Assembly: GCA_030027265.1 (NCBI GenBank)
Contig: JASENG010000003.1
Span: forward strand, 248,001 to 312,000
DNA from: Lysinibacillus fusiformis
GTDB taxonomy: Bacteria; Bacillota; Bacilli; Bacillales_A; Planococcaceae
DNA length: 64,000 nt
Direction of reading: 5' to 3'
Part shown: positions 19,393 to 28,380 of the stretch, in pieces
Position numbering within the stretch: position 1 is the first letter of the stretch
Layout of the letters: each line of letters opens with the position of its first letter
The notes under the pieces: generated by a model
Seen by the model: only the letters and a program-made list of their open reading frames with translations
Told to the model about the DNA's origin: nothing
Databases searched by the model: none
Position numbers and translations under genes: made by a program

Positions 19393-19942
19393 AAAACGGC
19401 TTGATGAACGCGGAATTACATTAGTTGAATTATTGGCTGTCCTTATTTTAATGTCGTTTATCTCCATTTTTACGATTTCGCTCATTGTACAGAGTACGGA
19501 AACGACCGAGGCGATTCGGGTGGAAAGCAGTCTTCGAGACGAAGCTGACATTATCGTCAGCAGATTGATAAAAACGCTTTACGAAACGAAGGAAGCACAT
19601 ATTGTTCAAAATATTACAGATAATGAAAATAGCTATTTAAATATGTCTACTTCCCCTGCCCTTTGCAAGCGTGATACTGCGGGCAATCTCATTTTAGACA
19701 CCGCTTGCAAAAACACTTTAAAGCCGATCGGGTTCCTAACATCTGCAGGTAAAACCAAATTATATTTGATAAACGATATGTACGAGGTAGCGAATACGAA
19801 TATTTCGATTAAAAATACCTCACGGATTACCGGTGATCCGAACAAAGTGGATTCTTACAAAATCACGTTAGTTCTTCAATATAAAAGCCGAAACAACGTA
19901 CTTAAAGAAATTGAATTTATCAATGAAGTCCAGCCGTTTTAA
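19376..19942 (+). CDS. Minor prepilin, PilW/GspJ-like (module 2)
   Basis: 188-aa prepilin with leader MFRLIKKRLDERG and segment ITLVELLAVLILMSFISIF (Glu +5). Its start codon lies inside the preceding gene after GGAAGGG. The paralogue is the 15698 product. Two cysteines (ALCKRDTAGNLILDTACK) could form a disulfide in the extracellular domain. Confidence 0.85.
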   Translation: MFRLIKKRLDERGITLVELLAVLILMSFISIFTISLIVQSTETTEAIRVESSLRDEADIIVSRLIKTLYETKEAHIVQNITDNENSYLNMSTSPALCKRDTAGNLILDTACKNTLKPIGFLTSAGKTKLYLINDMYEVANTNISIKNTSRITGDPNKVDSYKITLVLQYKSRNNVLKEIEFINEVQPF

Positions 19943-19969
19943 CATCTTAGATAAGGAAGTAGGATTTCT

Positions 19970-21658
19970 ATGAACATGACTAAGTGTGAAAAAGGTTATT
20001 CATTATTATTATCTTTAACTGTACTCATTATTTTTTCGATTTTAGGGTTAAGCCTCATAACACTTACAAGCAATAGCATTTTAAAGAATGAAATCCGAGA
20101 AGACCGTACGCAAGCGATGGATATCTCGGATAAAGGAATCGAATTTATGTCCTCAGCTATTCAAAAGGAATTGGAGGATTATATTCAAACCGGGACTGTT
20201 GGCAGGGCTGATTTTCAGAACAAATTAACCCAAATTATTCAAAACAGCAAGTATAGCTGCGTTAGAGGTGGCGTCGAAATCCCAAGTGAAACGGGACAGA
20301 CTAAGGTGTGTATTGATACCAGTAAAATTGAAAATGTCTACAATGAGAAAAATGAATTACAGGAATTAAAGAAGATTATTCCTATCATAAGTACAGGCAT
20401 CGTGGATGGAAAAGAAAATGTGGCTACTGCCAAAGTGATGGTAGGAACAGATGCAATTCCCGATCAGTTGAGATATGCCATTTCGACCAATAATGGCGGC
20501 AATTTATATTTACACGGCGGTGTTGAGGTACAAGGTGACATTAAATCAGATGGGAATATTATTTTATCCAAACAAGCGACCTGGTTTTCAGGAACGACTG
20601 CGAAATGGGAAGACAGTGTATCGACAAGGATTCGACAAGCTACAAGTAGTGTTACTCCTAAAGTAATTTTGAATGAACAAAATAATATTTATATTCTAAA
20701 AACGACCAATAAACCATCTTATGATGATCACATCGCTGGGACCAAATTAAATAATACCGCCAACTACTCAAGATTTAGCCCTACTGCCACAAATGCATCT
20801 ACTACCATTTCAGGAGAATTTTTTAATAGTCCTCAGCTCAATGTTGTAACGAAGGATCTATCTGACGATAAAGTTGAAATCAGCAGTGAAATTCTTGAAA
20901 AAGCAAATACAGGAACAAACAAAAAGTATACTTCCTTAAGCATTACCACTGCCAATCATGAAACAAGTAAATTTGCGAAGAACTACGAAACCCTGATAGC
21001 TGGTGAGACTGAAAAATGCGTCTCCTACTTTCTAATATGGTGCACCAAATATGAAAAGACTTTAAGTAAAAGTAGTCTTACTATTAACGGCGCATCCATT
21101 TATGGCAATAGAAGCATTGCTTTATCAGGAACATATTACGTCTATGGCGATATATCGATTACAAATACGAACCTTCGAACAAATGCATTAATTTACGTAG
21201 ACGGCAATGTGACAATTCGGGAAAGTACTTTAAACGGAATTACCGATAATAGTACTTTGATAATCTTCGCCACCGGAGAAATCAATATTTCGAATATCTC
21301 CGTGGATAGCGACACACCAAGTGTGATTAAAGGTTTTTTCTATACAAAGTCTAACATGATTATGTATGGAGTTGGTTCTCACATCCAACTACAAGGCGGC
21401 ATTTCGGCAAACCGATTAATTTTGACAGCGGTCCGAGGAAGTTCCAAGAATAATACTTTCGAATCTGGTACCGCGCAAGCACTTTTATATGATCATGACC
21501 GCAATGCAAACACACCAAGCATCCCTCAAAAAAATTCAAGGTTAACCGTCATTTATGATCAAAACTTAATTTCGGAGTATACCGACTTTAAACGGGATAA
21601 GGAAGAGGAATTTATCACAGAAATCAACGATCCGGAAATAATTGATCGCTCACATTAA
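19970..21658 (+). CDS. PilX-like minor pilin with beta-helix-like body (module 2)
   Basis: 562-aa paralogue of the 16339 product. The N-terminus CEKGYSLLLSLTVLIIFSILGLSLITL lacks Glu +5, as is usual for PilX-type subunits. The body shares GGNLYLHGGVEVQGDI, NLRTNALIYVDGNVTI, GFFYTKSNMIMYGVGS and the C-terminal RLTVIYDQNLISEY with module 1. It lacks the large extra region of the module 1 protein. Cysteine pairs occur near residues 95-110 and 345-355. It is the last gene of the second module. Confidence 0.76.
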   Translation: MNMTKCEKGYSLLLSLTVLIIFSILGLSLITLTSNSILKNEIREDRTQAMDISDKGIEFMSSAIQKELEDYIQTGTVGRADFQNKLTQIIQNSKYSCVRGGVEIPSETGQTKVCIDTSKIENVYNEKNELQELKKIIPIISTGIVDGKENVATAKVMVGTDAIPDQLRYAISTNNGGNLYLHGGVEVQGDIKSDGNIILSKQATWFSGTTAKWEDSVSTRIRQATSSVTPKVILNEQNNIYILKTTNKPSYDDHIAGTKLNNTANYSRFSPTATNASTTISGEFFNSPQLNVVTKDLSDDKVEISSEILEKANTGTNKKYTSLSITTANHETSKFAKNYETLIAGETEKCVSYFLIWCTKYEKTLSKSSLTINGASIYGNRSIALSGTYYVYGDISITNTNLRTNALIYVDGNVTIRESTLNGITDNSTLIIFATGEINISNISVDSDTPSVIKGFFYTKSNMIMYGVGSHIQLQGGISANRLILTAVRGSSKNNTFESGTAQALLYDHDRNANTPSIPQKNSRLTVIYDQNLISEYTDFKRDKEEEFITEINDPEIIDRSH

Positions 21659-21791
21659 AGCTATTTGAAAAATTGTAACAAATCTTTCTTAGAAAAATTG
21701 TCAATTCAAGTAACTCTATGGTCTTTTTCACCTAGTTCAGGTACATTAAATTTACGCAAGTGATACACAATAGAATTAAGAAGGTGTATGT

Positions 21792-22235
21792 ATGAGAACA
21801 CTTAACCAACAGGGTGCCTCCTCAACTAAAATTATTGCAATCACGATTATTATTTTGATACTAATCGGTGGAGCTATGACCATTTTTTACGATATGGCAG
21901 ATAAAAGCGTGACGTTTTCTGAGGAAGATATTGCAGAAGCAACTGAAATCGCCCAAGAAGAGCTAAACCTGGCCTTTTCTACTACAGAAACCTACACATT
22001 TGATGAGCGTGCAGAAGCTATTCAATCCATCGGTTATGGCGAGCCAGAGATCGACAAATCCACCTTGACTTTTGAAAAGCATACCGACTCGGACGAATAC
22101 GTGTTATTAAAACTTCAGCCACACGAAAGCTACGAAGAATTGTCTCGCGTGATGATCCAAATATTTGATAAAGAAAATGGTGCCATGATTACAGAAATCG
22201 ATAATGTATTAACATGGAAAACATCTGAAGAATAA
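21792..22235 (+). CDS. Small single-pass membrane protein after the minor pilins
   Basis: 147-aa protein with one N-terminal membrane helix (residues 13-32, IIAITIIILILIGGAMTIF) and an acidic extracytoplasmic domain. The N-terminus QQGASSTKIIAI vaguely recalls a prepilin-like segment, but no cleavage Gly-Glu5 pattern is present. No family is recognised. Its position after the minor-pilin modules and before a terminator suggests an accessory pilus role, which is inference. Confidence 0.7.
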   Translation: MRTLNQQGASSTKIIAITIIILILIGGAMTIFYDMADKSVTFSEEDIAEATEIAQEELNLAFSTTETYTFDERAEAIQSIGYGEPEIDKSTLTFEKHTDSDEYVLLKLQPHESYEELSRVMIQIFDKENGAMITEIDNVLTWKTSEE

Positions 22236-22240
22236 ATAGT

Positions 22241-22275
22241 CCCCACCTCCCCATTTTTTGTGGGAGGTGGGTTTT
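22241..22275 (+). terminator. Intrinsic terminator
   Basis: CCCACCTCCC pairs perfectly with GGGAGGTGGG, followed by TTTTAAT. It ends the plus-strand pilus-associated region. Confidence 0.88.
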
Positions 22276-22458
22276 AATATAGATTTTGAAGGGTTAAAAT
22301 GATTCAAAAATTTAATTTCAAGCAAATTGAAAAATTACATTTACTCATGAGTAAGTGATGGATATACTATCATTAAGTAACAAATTCTAAATCACATCTT
22401 CAGATAACTTCCAATTCACCTTCCCCTTCTAAAACCAATCCTGAAAGGAGCCACCGAA

Positions 22459-22842
22459 ATGTCAACCGAGAAAATCCTCGAAAAGATTCTAGTAAAAGTT
22501 GAGAGCATCGATATTCGATTTGATAAACTTGAGAACAGATTTGATAACCTCGAGAATAGATTCGACAACCTCGAAAACAGATTTGACAATCTTGAAAACA
22601 GATTTGACACCCTTGAGAACAGATTTGATTCCATGGAAGAAAACATAAATAATCAATTTAATAAAATTGACTCTAAAATTGAAGCAATGAATGAACAGGT
22701 AGTGAGGAATACAGAAAAACTCACACACCTACAGAGCCAGGCTGCAGAAAATGGAGAGAAATTAGTCAAAATAGATGAACTCACTTTTCGAGTTGATGTA
22801 ATCGAATCCGACATTAGATTGATAAAGAAATTATTAATCTAA
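22459..22842 (+). CDS. Heptad-repeat coiled-coil protein
   Basis: 127-aa protein dominated by a parallel coiled coil. Residues about 15-60 consist of near-identical heptads (FDNLENR type), encoded by 21-bp near-perfect DNA repeats. A less regular coiled coil continues to the C-terminus (VDVIESDIRLIKKLLI). There is no signal or membrane segment. It has a good GAAAGGAG ribosome site and is a lone gene between two terminators. Function unknown; repeat number is likely to vary between strains. Confidence 0.8.
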   Translation: MSTEKILEKILVKVESIDIRFDKLENRFDNLENRFDNLENRFDNLENRFDTLENRFDSMEENINNQFNKIDSKIEAMNEQVVRNTEKLTHLQSQAAENGEKLVKIDELTFRVDVIESDIRLIKKLLI

Positions 22843-22872
22843 AAATACTTTTATTGAACCGTTTTTCCATTA

Positions 22873-22903
22873 AAAAAACCTGACACACGAGGTGCCAGGC
22901 CAT
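22873..22903 (-). terminator. Intrinsic terminator of glnA
   Basis: On the minus strand CCTGGCACC pairs with GGTGxCAGG-type arms around a short loop, followed by seven T residues, directly after the glnA stop. Confidence 0.85.
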
Positions 22904-22910
22904 TTAAAGA

Positions 22911-24245
22911 TTAATACATTTTAATATATTGCTCACGTTCCCATGGGTGAACTGCAGTACGGAACATATCAAATTCAATTTCTTTTGCTTCTTTAAAGTT
23001 TAAATAGATATGGTTGCCTAATGCATTTCTCACTACTTCATCATTAGAAAGTGCCACAAGAGCAGCATCTAGAGAAGCTGGTAAGTTATCAATACCATTT
23101 GCTTTACGTTCCTCTTCGTTCATCACATAAATGTTACGGTTAACAGCTGCTGGAGGAGTTAAACCTTGACGGATACCCTCTAAACCTGATTCTAGAATTA
23201 CTGCTAATGCTAGGTAAGGGTTTGCTGCTGGGTCAACTGAACGAATTTCAACACGAGTTGATAATCCACGTGAAGCCGGGATACGAATTAATGGTGAACG
23301 GTTTTGAGCTGACCACGCTACGTAACATGGAGCTTCGTAACCTGGAACTAAACGTTTGTATGAGTTTACAGTTGGATTTGTGATTGCTGTAAATCCTTGA
23401 ACGTGCTCTAAGATACCTGCCATAAATTGCATTGCAGTTTGAGATAAACCGATTTCTGCACTTGGATCAAAGAAGGCATTTTCTTTTCCTTTGAATAAAG
23501 AAACGTTACAGTGCATACCCGAACCGTTAATGCCGAATAATGGTTTTGGCATGAATGTTGCATGTAAACCGTGTTTACGAGCAATTGTTTTAACAACTAA
23601 CTTGAAAGTTTGGATGTTGTCGCATGCTTCAATTGCGTTCGCATATTTGAAGTCGATTTCGTGTTGGCCAGGAGCAACCTCATGGTGAGATGCTTCAATT
23701 TCAAAGCCCATTTCTTCAAGCTCCAACACGATATCACGGCGGCAGTTTTCGCCAAGGTCAGTTGGCGCTAAGTCGAAGTAGCCTCCGTTATCGTTTACTT
23801 CAAGAGTTGGTTCACCTTTTTGATCTAGCTTGAATAAGAAGAACTCTGGCTCTGGTCCAAGGTTGAAATGTGTGAAGCCTAATTCTTCCATGTTTTTTAA
23901 TACGCGTTTTAAGTTATTGCGAGGGTCACCTTCAAATGGTTTACCTTCAGGTGTGTAAATGTCACAAATGAAACGTGCAACTTTACCATTATCAGTAGTC
24001 CATGGGAATACCATGAATGTGTCAAGATCAGGATATAAGTACATATCAGATTCTTCGATACGAACGAAACCTTCGATAGAAGAACCATCAAACATCATTT
24101 TGTTATCTAATGCTTTGTCTAATTGACTTACAGGGATTTCTACGTTTTTAATAGTCCCTAAAATGTCTGTAAATTGTAGTCGAATATATTTTACTTCTTT
24201 TTCTTGAACTAGACGTTTAATATCGTCTTTTGTGTATTTACCCAC
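22911..24245 (-). CDS. glnA: Glutamine synthetase, type I
   Basis: Glutamine synthetase makes glutamine from glutamate, ammonia and ATP. Visible motifs are FDGSSIEGF (latch), the metal-binding [22 protein letters not shown], the nucleotide-binding [14 protein letters not shown], and [13 protein letters not shown] including the flap region. The GTG at 24245 aligns with the B. subtilis MAKYTRED start and gives 444 aa, the length of that enzyme; a GTG four codons upstream overlaps the ribosome site. It is cotranscribed with glnR. In Bacillus the feedback-inhibited enzyme also controls GlnR and TnrA. Confidence 0.97.
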   Translation of the reverse strand: MGKYTKDDIKRLVQEKEVKYIRLQFTDILGTIKNVEIPVSQLDKALDNKMMFDGSSIEGFVRIEESDMYLYPDLDTFMVFPWTTDNGKVARFICDIYTPEGKPFEGDPRNNLKRVLKNMEELGFTHFNLGPEPEFFLFKLDQKGEPTLEVNDNGGYFDLAPTDLGENCRRDIVLELEEMGFEIEASHHEVAPGQHEIDFKYANAIEACDNIQTFKLVVKTIARKHGLHATFMPKPLFGINGSGMHCNVSLFKGKENAFFDPSAEIGLSQTAMQFMAGILEHVQGFTAITNPTVNSYKRLVPGYEAPCYVAWSAQNRSPLIRIPASRGLSTRVEIRSVDPAANPYLALAVILESGLEGIRQGLTPPAAVNRNIYVMNEEERKANGIDNLPASLDAALVALSNDEVVRNALGNHIYLNFKEAKEIEFDMFRTAVHPWEREQYIKMY

Positions 24246-24323
24246 AGTATTCCACACTCCTACTTTTCCCTATTAGCAAATGATAGCTCAATCATTTACC
24301 ATTCTATTTATAATTTACGCGTA

Positions 24324-24725
24324 TTATTGATAAAAACGCGATAAATCCCCTTGTCGCAACGATGTTTTTTGATGACGACCACTATTGATCATCTCTTCAC
24401 GTAATATACGTCGCAATTCTGCATCAGAGATTTCCTCTTTTGCTTTCGCAGCTTGTACTGCCGGATTATTTCTCATATTAAATACTTTTTTAATTCCTGC
24501 CATGTTCACGCCTTGTTCTAACATATCTTTAACATCTAAAAGCGTATCCACGTCATTTAAGGAAAACATTCTTCTATTACCTTCCGTACGGTGTGGCTGA
24601 ATTAAATCATGTTCTTCATAATAGCGAATTTGGCGCGCTGATAGTTCAGTTAATTGCATAACCGTACTGATCGGCAAAAGCGGCATGGATCTTCTTAATT
24701 CACTTGATCTTCTTTCACTACCCAT
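24324..24725 (-). CDS. glnR: Nitrogen regulator GlnR
   Basis: 133-aa MerR-superfamily repressor of nitrogen genes. The winged-helix domain covers residues 15-85 (LPISTVMQLTELSARQIRYYEEHDLIQPHR ... NRRMFSLNDVD). The C-terminal regulatory tail (residues 100-133, ILREEMINSGRHQKTSLRQGDLSRFYQ) matches the segment through which GlnR senses feedback-inhibited GlnA. It sits directly upstream of glnA, as in B. subtilis, behind a sigma-A promoter and a GlnR-like site. Confidence 0.96.
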   Translation of the reverse strand: MGSERRSSELRRSMPLLPISTVMQLTELSARQIRYYEEHDLIQPHRTEGNRRMFSLNDVDTLLDVKDMLEQGVNMAGIKKVFNMRNNPAVQAAKAKEEISDAELRRILREEMINSGRHQKTSLRQGDLSRFYQ

Positions 24726-24747
24726 TTAATCCACCTCCCTTACGACT

Positions 24748-24798
24748 ATCTTACTCCCAGTGAGATAGAATGTCAATCTTGCGTAAGAAAAACTGACA
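24748..24798 (-). promoter_or_regulatory. glnRA promoter with GlnR/TnrA-type operator
   Basis: On the minus strand TTGACA (24771-24776) and TAAGAT (24748-24753) are separated by 17 bp. Just upstream, TGTCAGTTTTTCTTACG (24782-24798) matches the TGTNA-N7-TNACA GlnR/TnrA consensus with one mismatch. Confidence 0.82.
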
Positions 24799-25001
24799 TA
24801 AACGGGAAGGTTATAATAAAAGCATTGATAAAAGAATATCCCTTAAAGATAACTTTTTCAATAGTTTTATAATTCTTTTTATTATGACATCAGTTGTCTG
24901 AAAGTTGATAATTCCTTACGTTTATTGTTATCTATAGACCTTTCCATGTTATCTTGTGTTCAACTATTCGACATAATTCATTTTACTGACAATTAAAAGA
25001 C

Positions 25002-25037
25002 TGCAAATCGAGTGGTTAACCCATTCAATCTGCAGTA
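25002..25037 (-). terminator. Terminator of the 25060 membrane-protein gene
   Basis: ACTGCAGATTGAATGG and the partly complementary CCACTCGATTTGCAGT form a long stem (minus strand), followed by CTTTTAATT. Confidence 0.65.
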
Positions 25038-25059
25038 TCGATGCATTATTTTAACTTCA

Positions 25060-25677
25060 TTATCTTCTTTTTCGATTTGAAACCAAGAGATTGATCAAGA
25101 TAAACGCCAAGTTTAAATAGAGTCTTAGGGCAAAAAATAGAACTTCATTTTCACGGATAAATTCATTGCGGATACAATCCAGCTCATACACCGTGTAAAG
25201 CGCGAATGCTAACACAAAAATTCCCGCAACCACAAGGAAGAATGGACTGCTTACTGGGATAAAGATATAGATAAATGCAAAAACAACAAAAACAATCAAT
25301 ATCGTGAATGCATACATTAAAGCCTCTGAGATGCTGTATTCGATAAGTTTGATTCCCAGGAAGGCGATTGTCAGGAAAATAAGCACCGTTCCAATAAATA
25401 CCGAAATGATTAAAGCTGCGCCCAGCCAGTCAATTAAAATGATGATTAATAAAAAGTGCAGAACACCGAATAAGATTGGTATTAAAAAAATTAACATATT
25501 GCCTAGACGCCACATAAATGTTGCAACGGCCATCGCAATTCCCAGCAGCCCAAGAATAATCACTACAGTAATTGGCAATAGCAAGGCAACCAGCAGCCCA
25601 ATCACGCTCAAAATCCACATGCCCACAAAATAAAAAATTATGAGGTCGTAATTTCTATTCCGCCTATAATGCCCCAT
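25060..25677 (-). CDS. Polytopic membrane protein, Bax-inhibitor-1-like
   Basis: 205-aa protein with about seven hydrophobic segments. The C-terminal pattern (VFVLAFALYTVYELDCIRNEF ... FALRLYLNLAFILINLL) resembles the BI-1/YetJ end, where a conserved acidic residue follows YTxYD and the last helix is ALxLYLDxIN. YetJ-type proteins are pH-sensitive calcium leak channels. Conservation is limited, so the assignment is tentative. The ATG at 25677 is preferred to an upstream TTG. It lies between ynbB and glnR, which are neighbours in B. subtilis. Confidence 0.6.
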   Translation of the reverse strand: MGHYRRNRNYDLIIFYFVGMWILSVIGLLVALLLPITVVIILGLLGIAMAVATFMWRLGNMLIFLIPILFGVLHFLLIIILIDWLGAALIISVFIGTVLIFLTIAFLGIKLIEYSISEALMYAFTILIVFVVFAFIYIFIPVSSPFFLVVAGIFVLAFALYTVYELDCIRNEFIRENEVLFFALRLYLNLAFILINLLVSNRKRR

Positions 25678-25918
25678 ACAAAACCCCAATCTTAGATGAT
25701 TTACTTACACTATATTTTTAAACAGTATATGTTATTAATAAATTTTTGATTGTGTTGGTAGATTTTCAGGATTTTATTTAGGAGAGGAGTGTTTTTTTGT
25801 AACGGTTATTAGAGTTGCTATGTCTAGTTGCGAATGACCATGCGATTGTTTGAAGGAGTGGAAGTGCTTATACAAAAAATGCTCCTTTCGAGCACCTTCC
25901 CTTCACCTACAAAAAACA

Positions 25919-25942
25919 ACGGCTTAGATTTCTCTAAGCCGT
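25919..25942 (-). terminator. Intrinsic terminator of ynbB
   Basis: GGCTTAGA and TCTAAGCC form a perfect stem with a GAAA tetraloop on the minus strand, followed by TTGTTTTTTG. Confidence 0.9.
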
Positions 25943-25953
25943 CATCCATGTAC

Positions 25954-27201
25954 CTATTTCAATTTCTGTACTGCACTGCAAATTGCATACTTTACATGCT
26001 CATAAGTTAAGCCACCTTGAATAAACGCTGTATACGGAGGTCGGATAGGGCCGTCCGCAGTAAGTTCGATGCTTGAGCCCTGCACAAAAGTACCAGCTGC
26101 CATAATTACGTCATCCTCATAGCCTGGCATATAGGCTGGTTCCGGTGCAAAATGAGCATTAACCGGGGATGCTGCTTGGATTTCCTGACAGAAGGCCACC
26201 ATTTGCTCCGCAGTTTGGAAGGAAACCGATTGAATTAAGTCCGTTCGCTTTTCTGCGTAATGAGGATATGTTGTCATTCCCACTGCTTCCAGCATCGCTG
26301 AAGTGAAAATCGCTCCTTTTAAACTTTGCGCCACTATGTGAGGTGCTAAGAAGAACCCTTGGTAAAAGTCTGCTAATGTGTTCAAGGATGCCCCAGCTTC
26401 TGCCCCTATTCCTGGTGACGTCATCCGGTAAGCACATTTTTCAACTAATTCTGCACGCCCTGCAATGTACCCGCCGATTTTCGCTAAGCCTCCACCTGGA
26501 TTTTTAATGAGTGAACCTGCCATTAAATCCGCGCCTACTTCAGTTGGCTCCATCGCCTCAACAAATTCCCCGTAGCAATTATCTACAAAAATGACGACAT
26601 CCGATTTAATTTCACGAATTTTTTCACACATCTCCTGAATGGCTTCAATCGTGTAGGAAGGACGTGTTGCATACCCCTTTGAACGTTGGATTGCTACCAT
26701 TTTCGTGTTTTCATTGATTGCAGCGCGAACACCATCCCAATCAATTTCTCGATCATCAATTAAATCAACATGAGAGTAGCCGATTCCAAAATCCTTTAAA
26801 GAACCTGTATCTTTGTCTCCTCCATCTACAATCGATTGAAGTGTGTCGTAGGGCTTTCCCGTAATGTAAACGAGTTCGTCACCAGGTCTTAATACTCCGA
26901 ATAAACTTAACGTAATGGCGTGAGTCCCAGAAATAATTTGAGCTCGTACGATGGCCGCTTCTGCACCAAAAGTTTGCGCATACACTCGCTCTAGATTATC
27001 GCGCCCCTCATCGTCATACCCATAGCCGTTAGAAGGATGCAAATGAAAGTCACTTACTTGATGCGTCCGAAATGCTGCCAATACTTTTTGTTGGTTGAAA
27101 AACGCCATTTCGTCCACTTTCGCATGGATGGGTCTAATTTTCTTTTCCACTTCATGTGCCAGTTGCAGCGTTTCTGGTTTTAAAGCTGATATAAATGTCA
27201 T
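25954..27201 (-). CDS. ynbB: PLP-dependent YnbB (methionine gamma-lyase/aluminium-resistance family)
   Basis: 415-aa fold-type I PLP enzyme of the family annotated as aluminium resistance protein or methionine gamma-lyase-like. The PLP-binding lysine is probably in GSLIKNPGGGLAKIGGYIAG, preceded by the aspartate strand VVIFVDNCYGEFVE. Its position upstream of the glnR-glnA genes matches B. subtilis. The reaction is not experimentally clear for most members. Confidence 0.88.
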   Translation of the reverse strand: MTFISALKPETLQLAHEVEKKIRPIHAKVDEMAFFNQQKVLAAFRTHQVSDFHLHPSNGYGYDDEGRDNLERVYAQTFGAEAAIVRAQIISGTHAITLSLFGVLRPGDELVYITGKPYDTLQSIVDGGDKDTGSLKDFGIGYSHVDLIDDREIDWDGVRAAINENTKMVAIQRSKGYATRPSYTIEAIQEMCEKIREIKSDVVIFVDNCYGEFVEAMEPTEVGADLMAGSLIKNPGGGLAKIGGYIAGRAELVEKCAYRMTSPGIGAEAGASLNTLADFYQGFFLAPHIVAQSLKGAIFTSAMLEAVGMTTYPHYAEKRTDLIQSVSFQTAEQMVAFCQEIQAASPVNAHFAPEPAYMPGYEDDVIMAAGTFVQGSSIELTADGPIRPPYTAFIQGGLTYEHVKYAICSAVQKLK

Positions 27202-27483
27202 GATGATTACTCCGTTCTATACAAATCGCTTAAGCGAAACCTGTAATTTATGTCCTTTCTTATCTTAACAATTCTTGTTATCTTTTCAACCATTTTAGAA
27301 TTTTACTGGTTTGCCTAACTAATTTTTAAATAAAATTAAACTATTATAAACACGAATCGACCATAATATCGCGTCTTTGCGGATTTCCATTAAAACTTAA
27401 ACAATCCGCTAAAAAATTACTTTACGAAACTCTTTTAAACTGCTATTCTCAAACTTGCATGTTCATGTAAGGAGGCAATGCTA

Positions 27484-28131
27484 ATGGCATGGGAAGTCTT
27501 TAGTATCATTGGTACCATCGCCTTTGCAATATCAGGTGCAATTGTAGCTATGGAAGAAGAATACGATTTGTTTGGTGTGTATTTATTAGGAATTGTGACT
27601 GCTTTTGGCGGAGGTGCTGTGCGAAACTTATTGATTGGTTTACCTGTTTCTACATTATGGAGCCAAGAAATGATGTTTCAAATTGCCATTGCTGCCATCA
27701 CCGTATTTTTCCTAGTTCCTCATCATTTGATCAAGCACTGGAACCGTTGGGGGAATTTCACGGATGCAATCGGCTTATCCGCTTTTGCCATCCAGGGAGC
27801 GATTTATGCTGTTTCTCTCGAGCTTCCGATTAGTGCTGTCATCGTTGCGGCAGTTTTAACTGGGTCTGGTGGAGGAATTATCCGCGATTTATTGGCAAGA
27901 AGAAAGCCTTTGGTACTTCGCGATGAAATATATGCCGTATGGGCGGCAGGTGCAGGTTTAATCATCGGGCTGCAGCTTATGGATGGCGATATTTTCTTAT
28001 ACGCCCTATTCATTGTCATCACAGCATTACGTGTTTTATCGTATACAAGACATTGGAAGCTGCCTGTGAGATCCTTAAAAAAGTCCTTAACAAATGAAAA
28101 TAAATATTTAGAGATTCATCGTGAACAGTAA
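27484..28131 (+). CDS. UPF0126/TRIC-family membrane protein (YvgT-like)
   Basis: 215-aa membrane protein with two UPF0126 repeats of three helices each. Each carries the glycine-rich signature: VTAFGGGAVRNLLIG (residues about 40-55) and LTGSGGGIIRDLLARRKPLVL (about 125-145). Bacterial members of this fold are related to TRIC monovalent-cation channels. The ATG at 27484 is preferred because GGAGG lies eight bases upstream; the ATG at 27478 is too close. Confidence 0.85.
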   Translation: MAWEVFSIIGTIAFAISGAIVAMEEEYDLFGVYLLGIVTAFGGGAVRNLLIGLPVSTLWSQEMMFQIAIAAITVFFLVPHHLIKHWNRWGNFTDAIGLSAFAIQGAIYAVSLELPISAVIVAAVLTGSGGGIIRDLLARRKPLVLRDEIYAVWAAGAGLIIGLQLMDGDIFLYALFIVITALRVLSYTRHWKLPVRSLKKSLTNENKYLEIHREQ

Positions 28132-28167
28132 GAACCTACAGCTCCTTCCGAGTGTAGGTTCTTATTT
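28130..28167 (+). terminator. Intrinsic terminator of the UPF0126 gene
   Basis: AAGAACCTACA pairs perfectly with TGTAGGTTCTT, followed by ATTTTTG. Confidence 0.88.
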
Positions 28168-28169
28168 TT

Positions 28170-28377
28170 GGGGCTGGGACAGAAGTGAAAAATTCTTTAA
28201 TGGTGGAAGAAACTTATTAAGAAATGGATAACTTGTTAAATTGATTGAATTGATTGGGGGAGCGAATGTAGCTGTCGGCTGCGCCTTTCGCTACAGAGCA
28301 ATGCCTTTTCTGACATGAAGAAAACATCATTTTCCACTTGAGGAAAATGACGTTTTCGGGTCTTGTCCCAGCCTCTT
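28170..28377. repeat. Inverted-repeat-bounded intergenic element (about 208 bp)
   Basis: The ends GGGGCTGGGACAGA and TTGTCCCAGCCTC form an imperfect inverted repeat about 180 bp apart. Inside are a perfect hairpin (CATTTTCC / GGAAAATG) and a GTAGC ... GCTAC stem. GGCTGGGACA-bounded intergenic elements recur in several low-GC Firmicutes and are usually taken as structured RNA or bidirectional terminators. It separates the convergent UPF0126 gene and the catabolic cluster. Confidence 0.6.
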
Positions 28378-28380
28378 TTT

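Noticed and set aside
22459-22842. Coiled-coil gene as a member of the 21-bp TCTAGAC family
   Set aside because: The shared 21-bp period is explained by heptads (seven codons), and the sequence lacks TCTAGAC.
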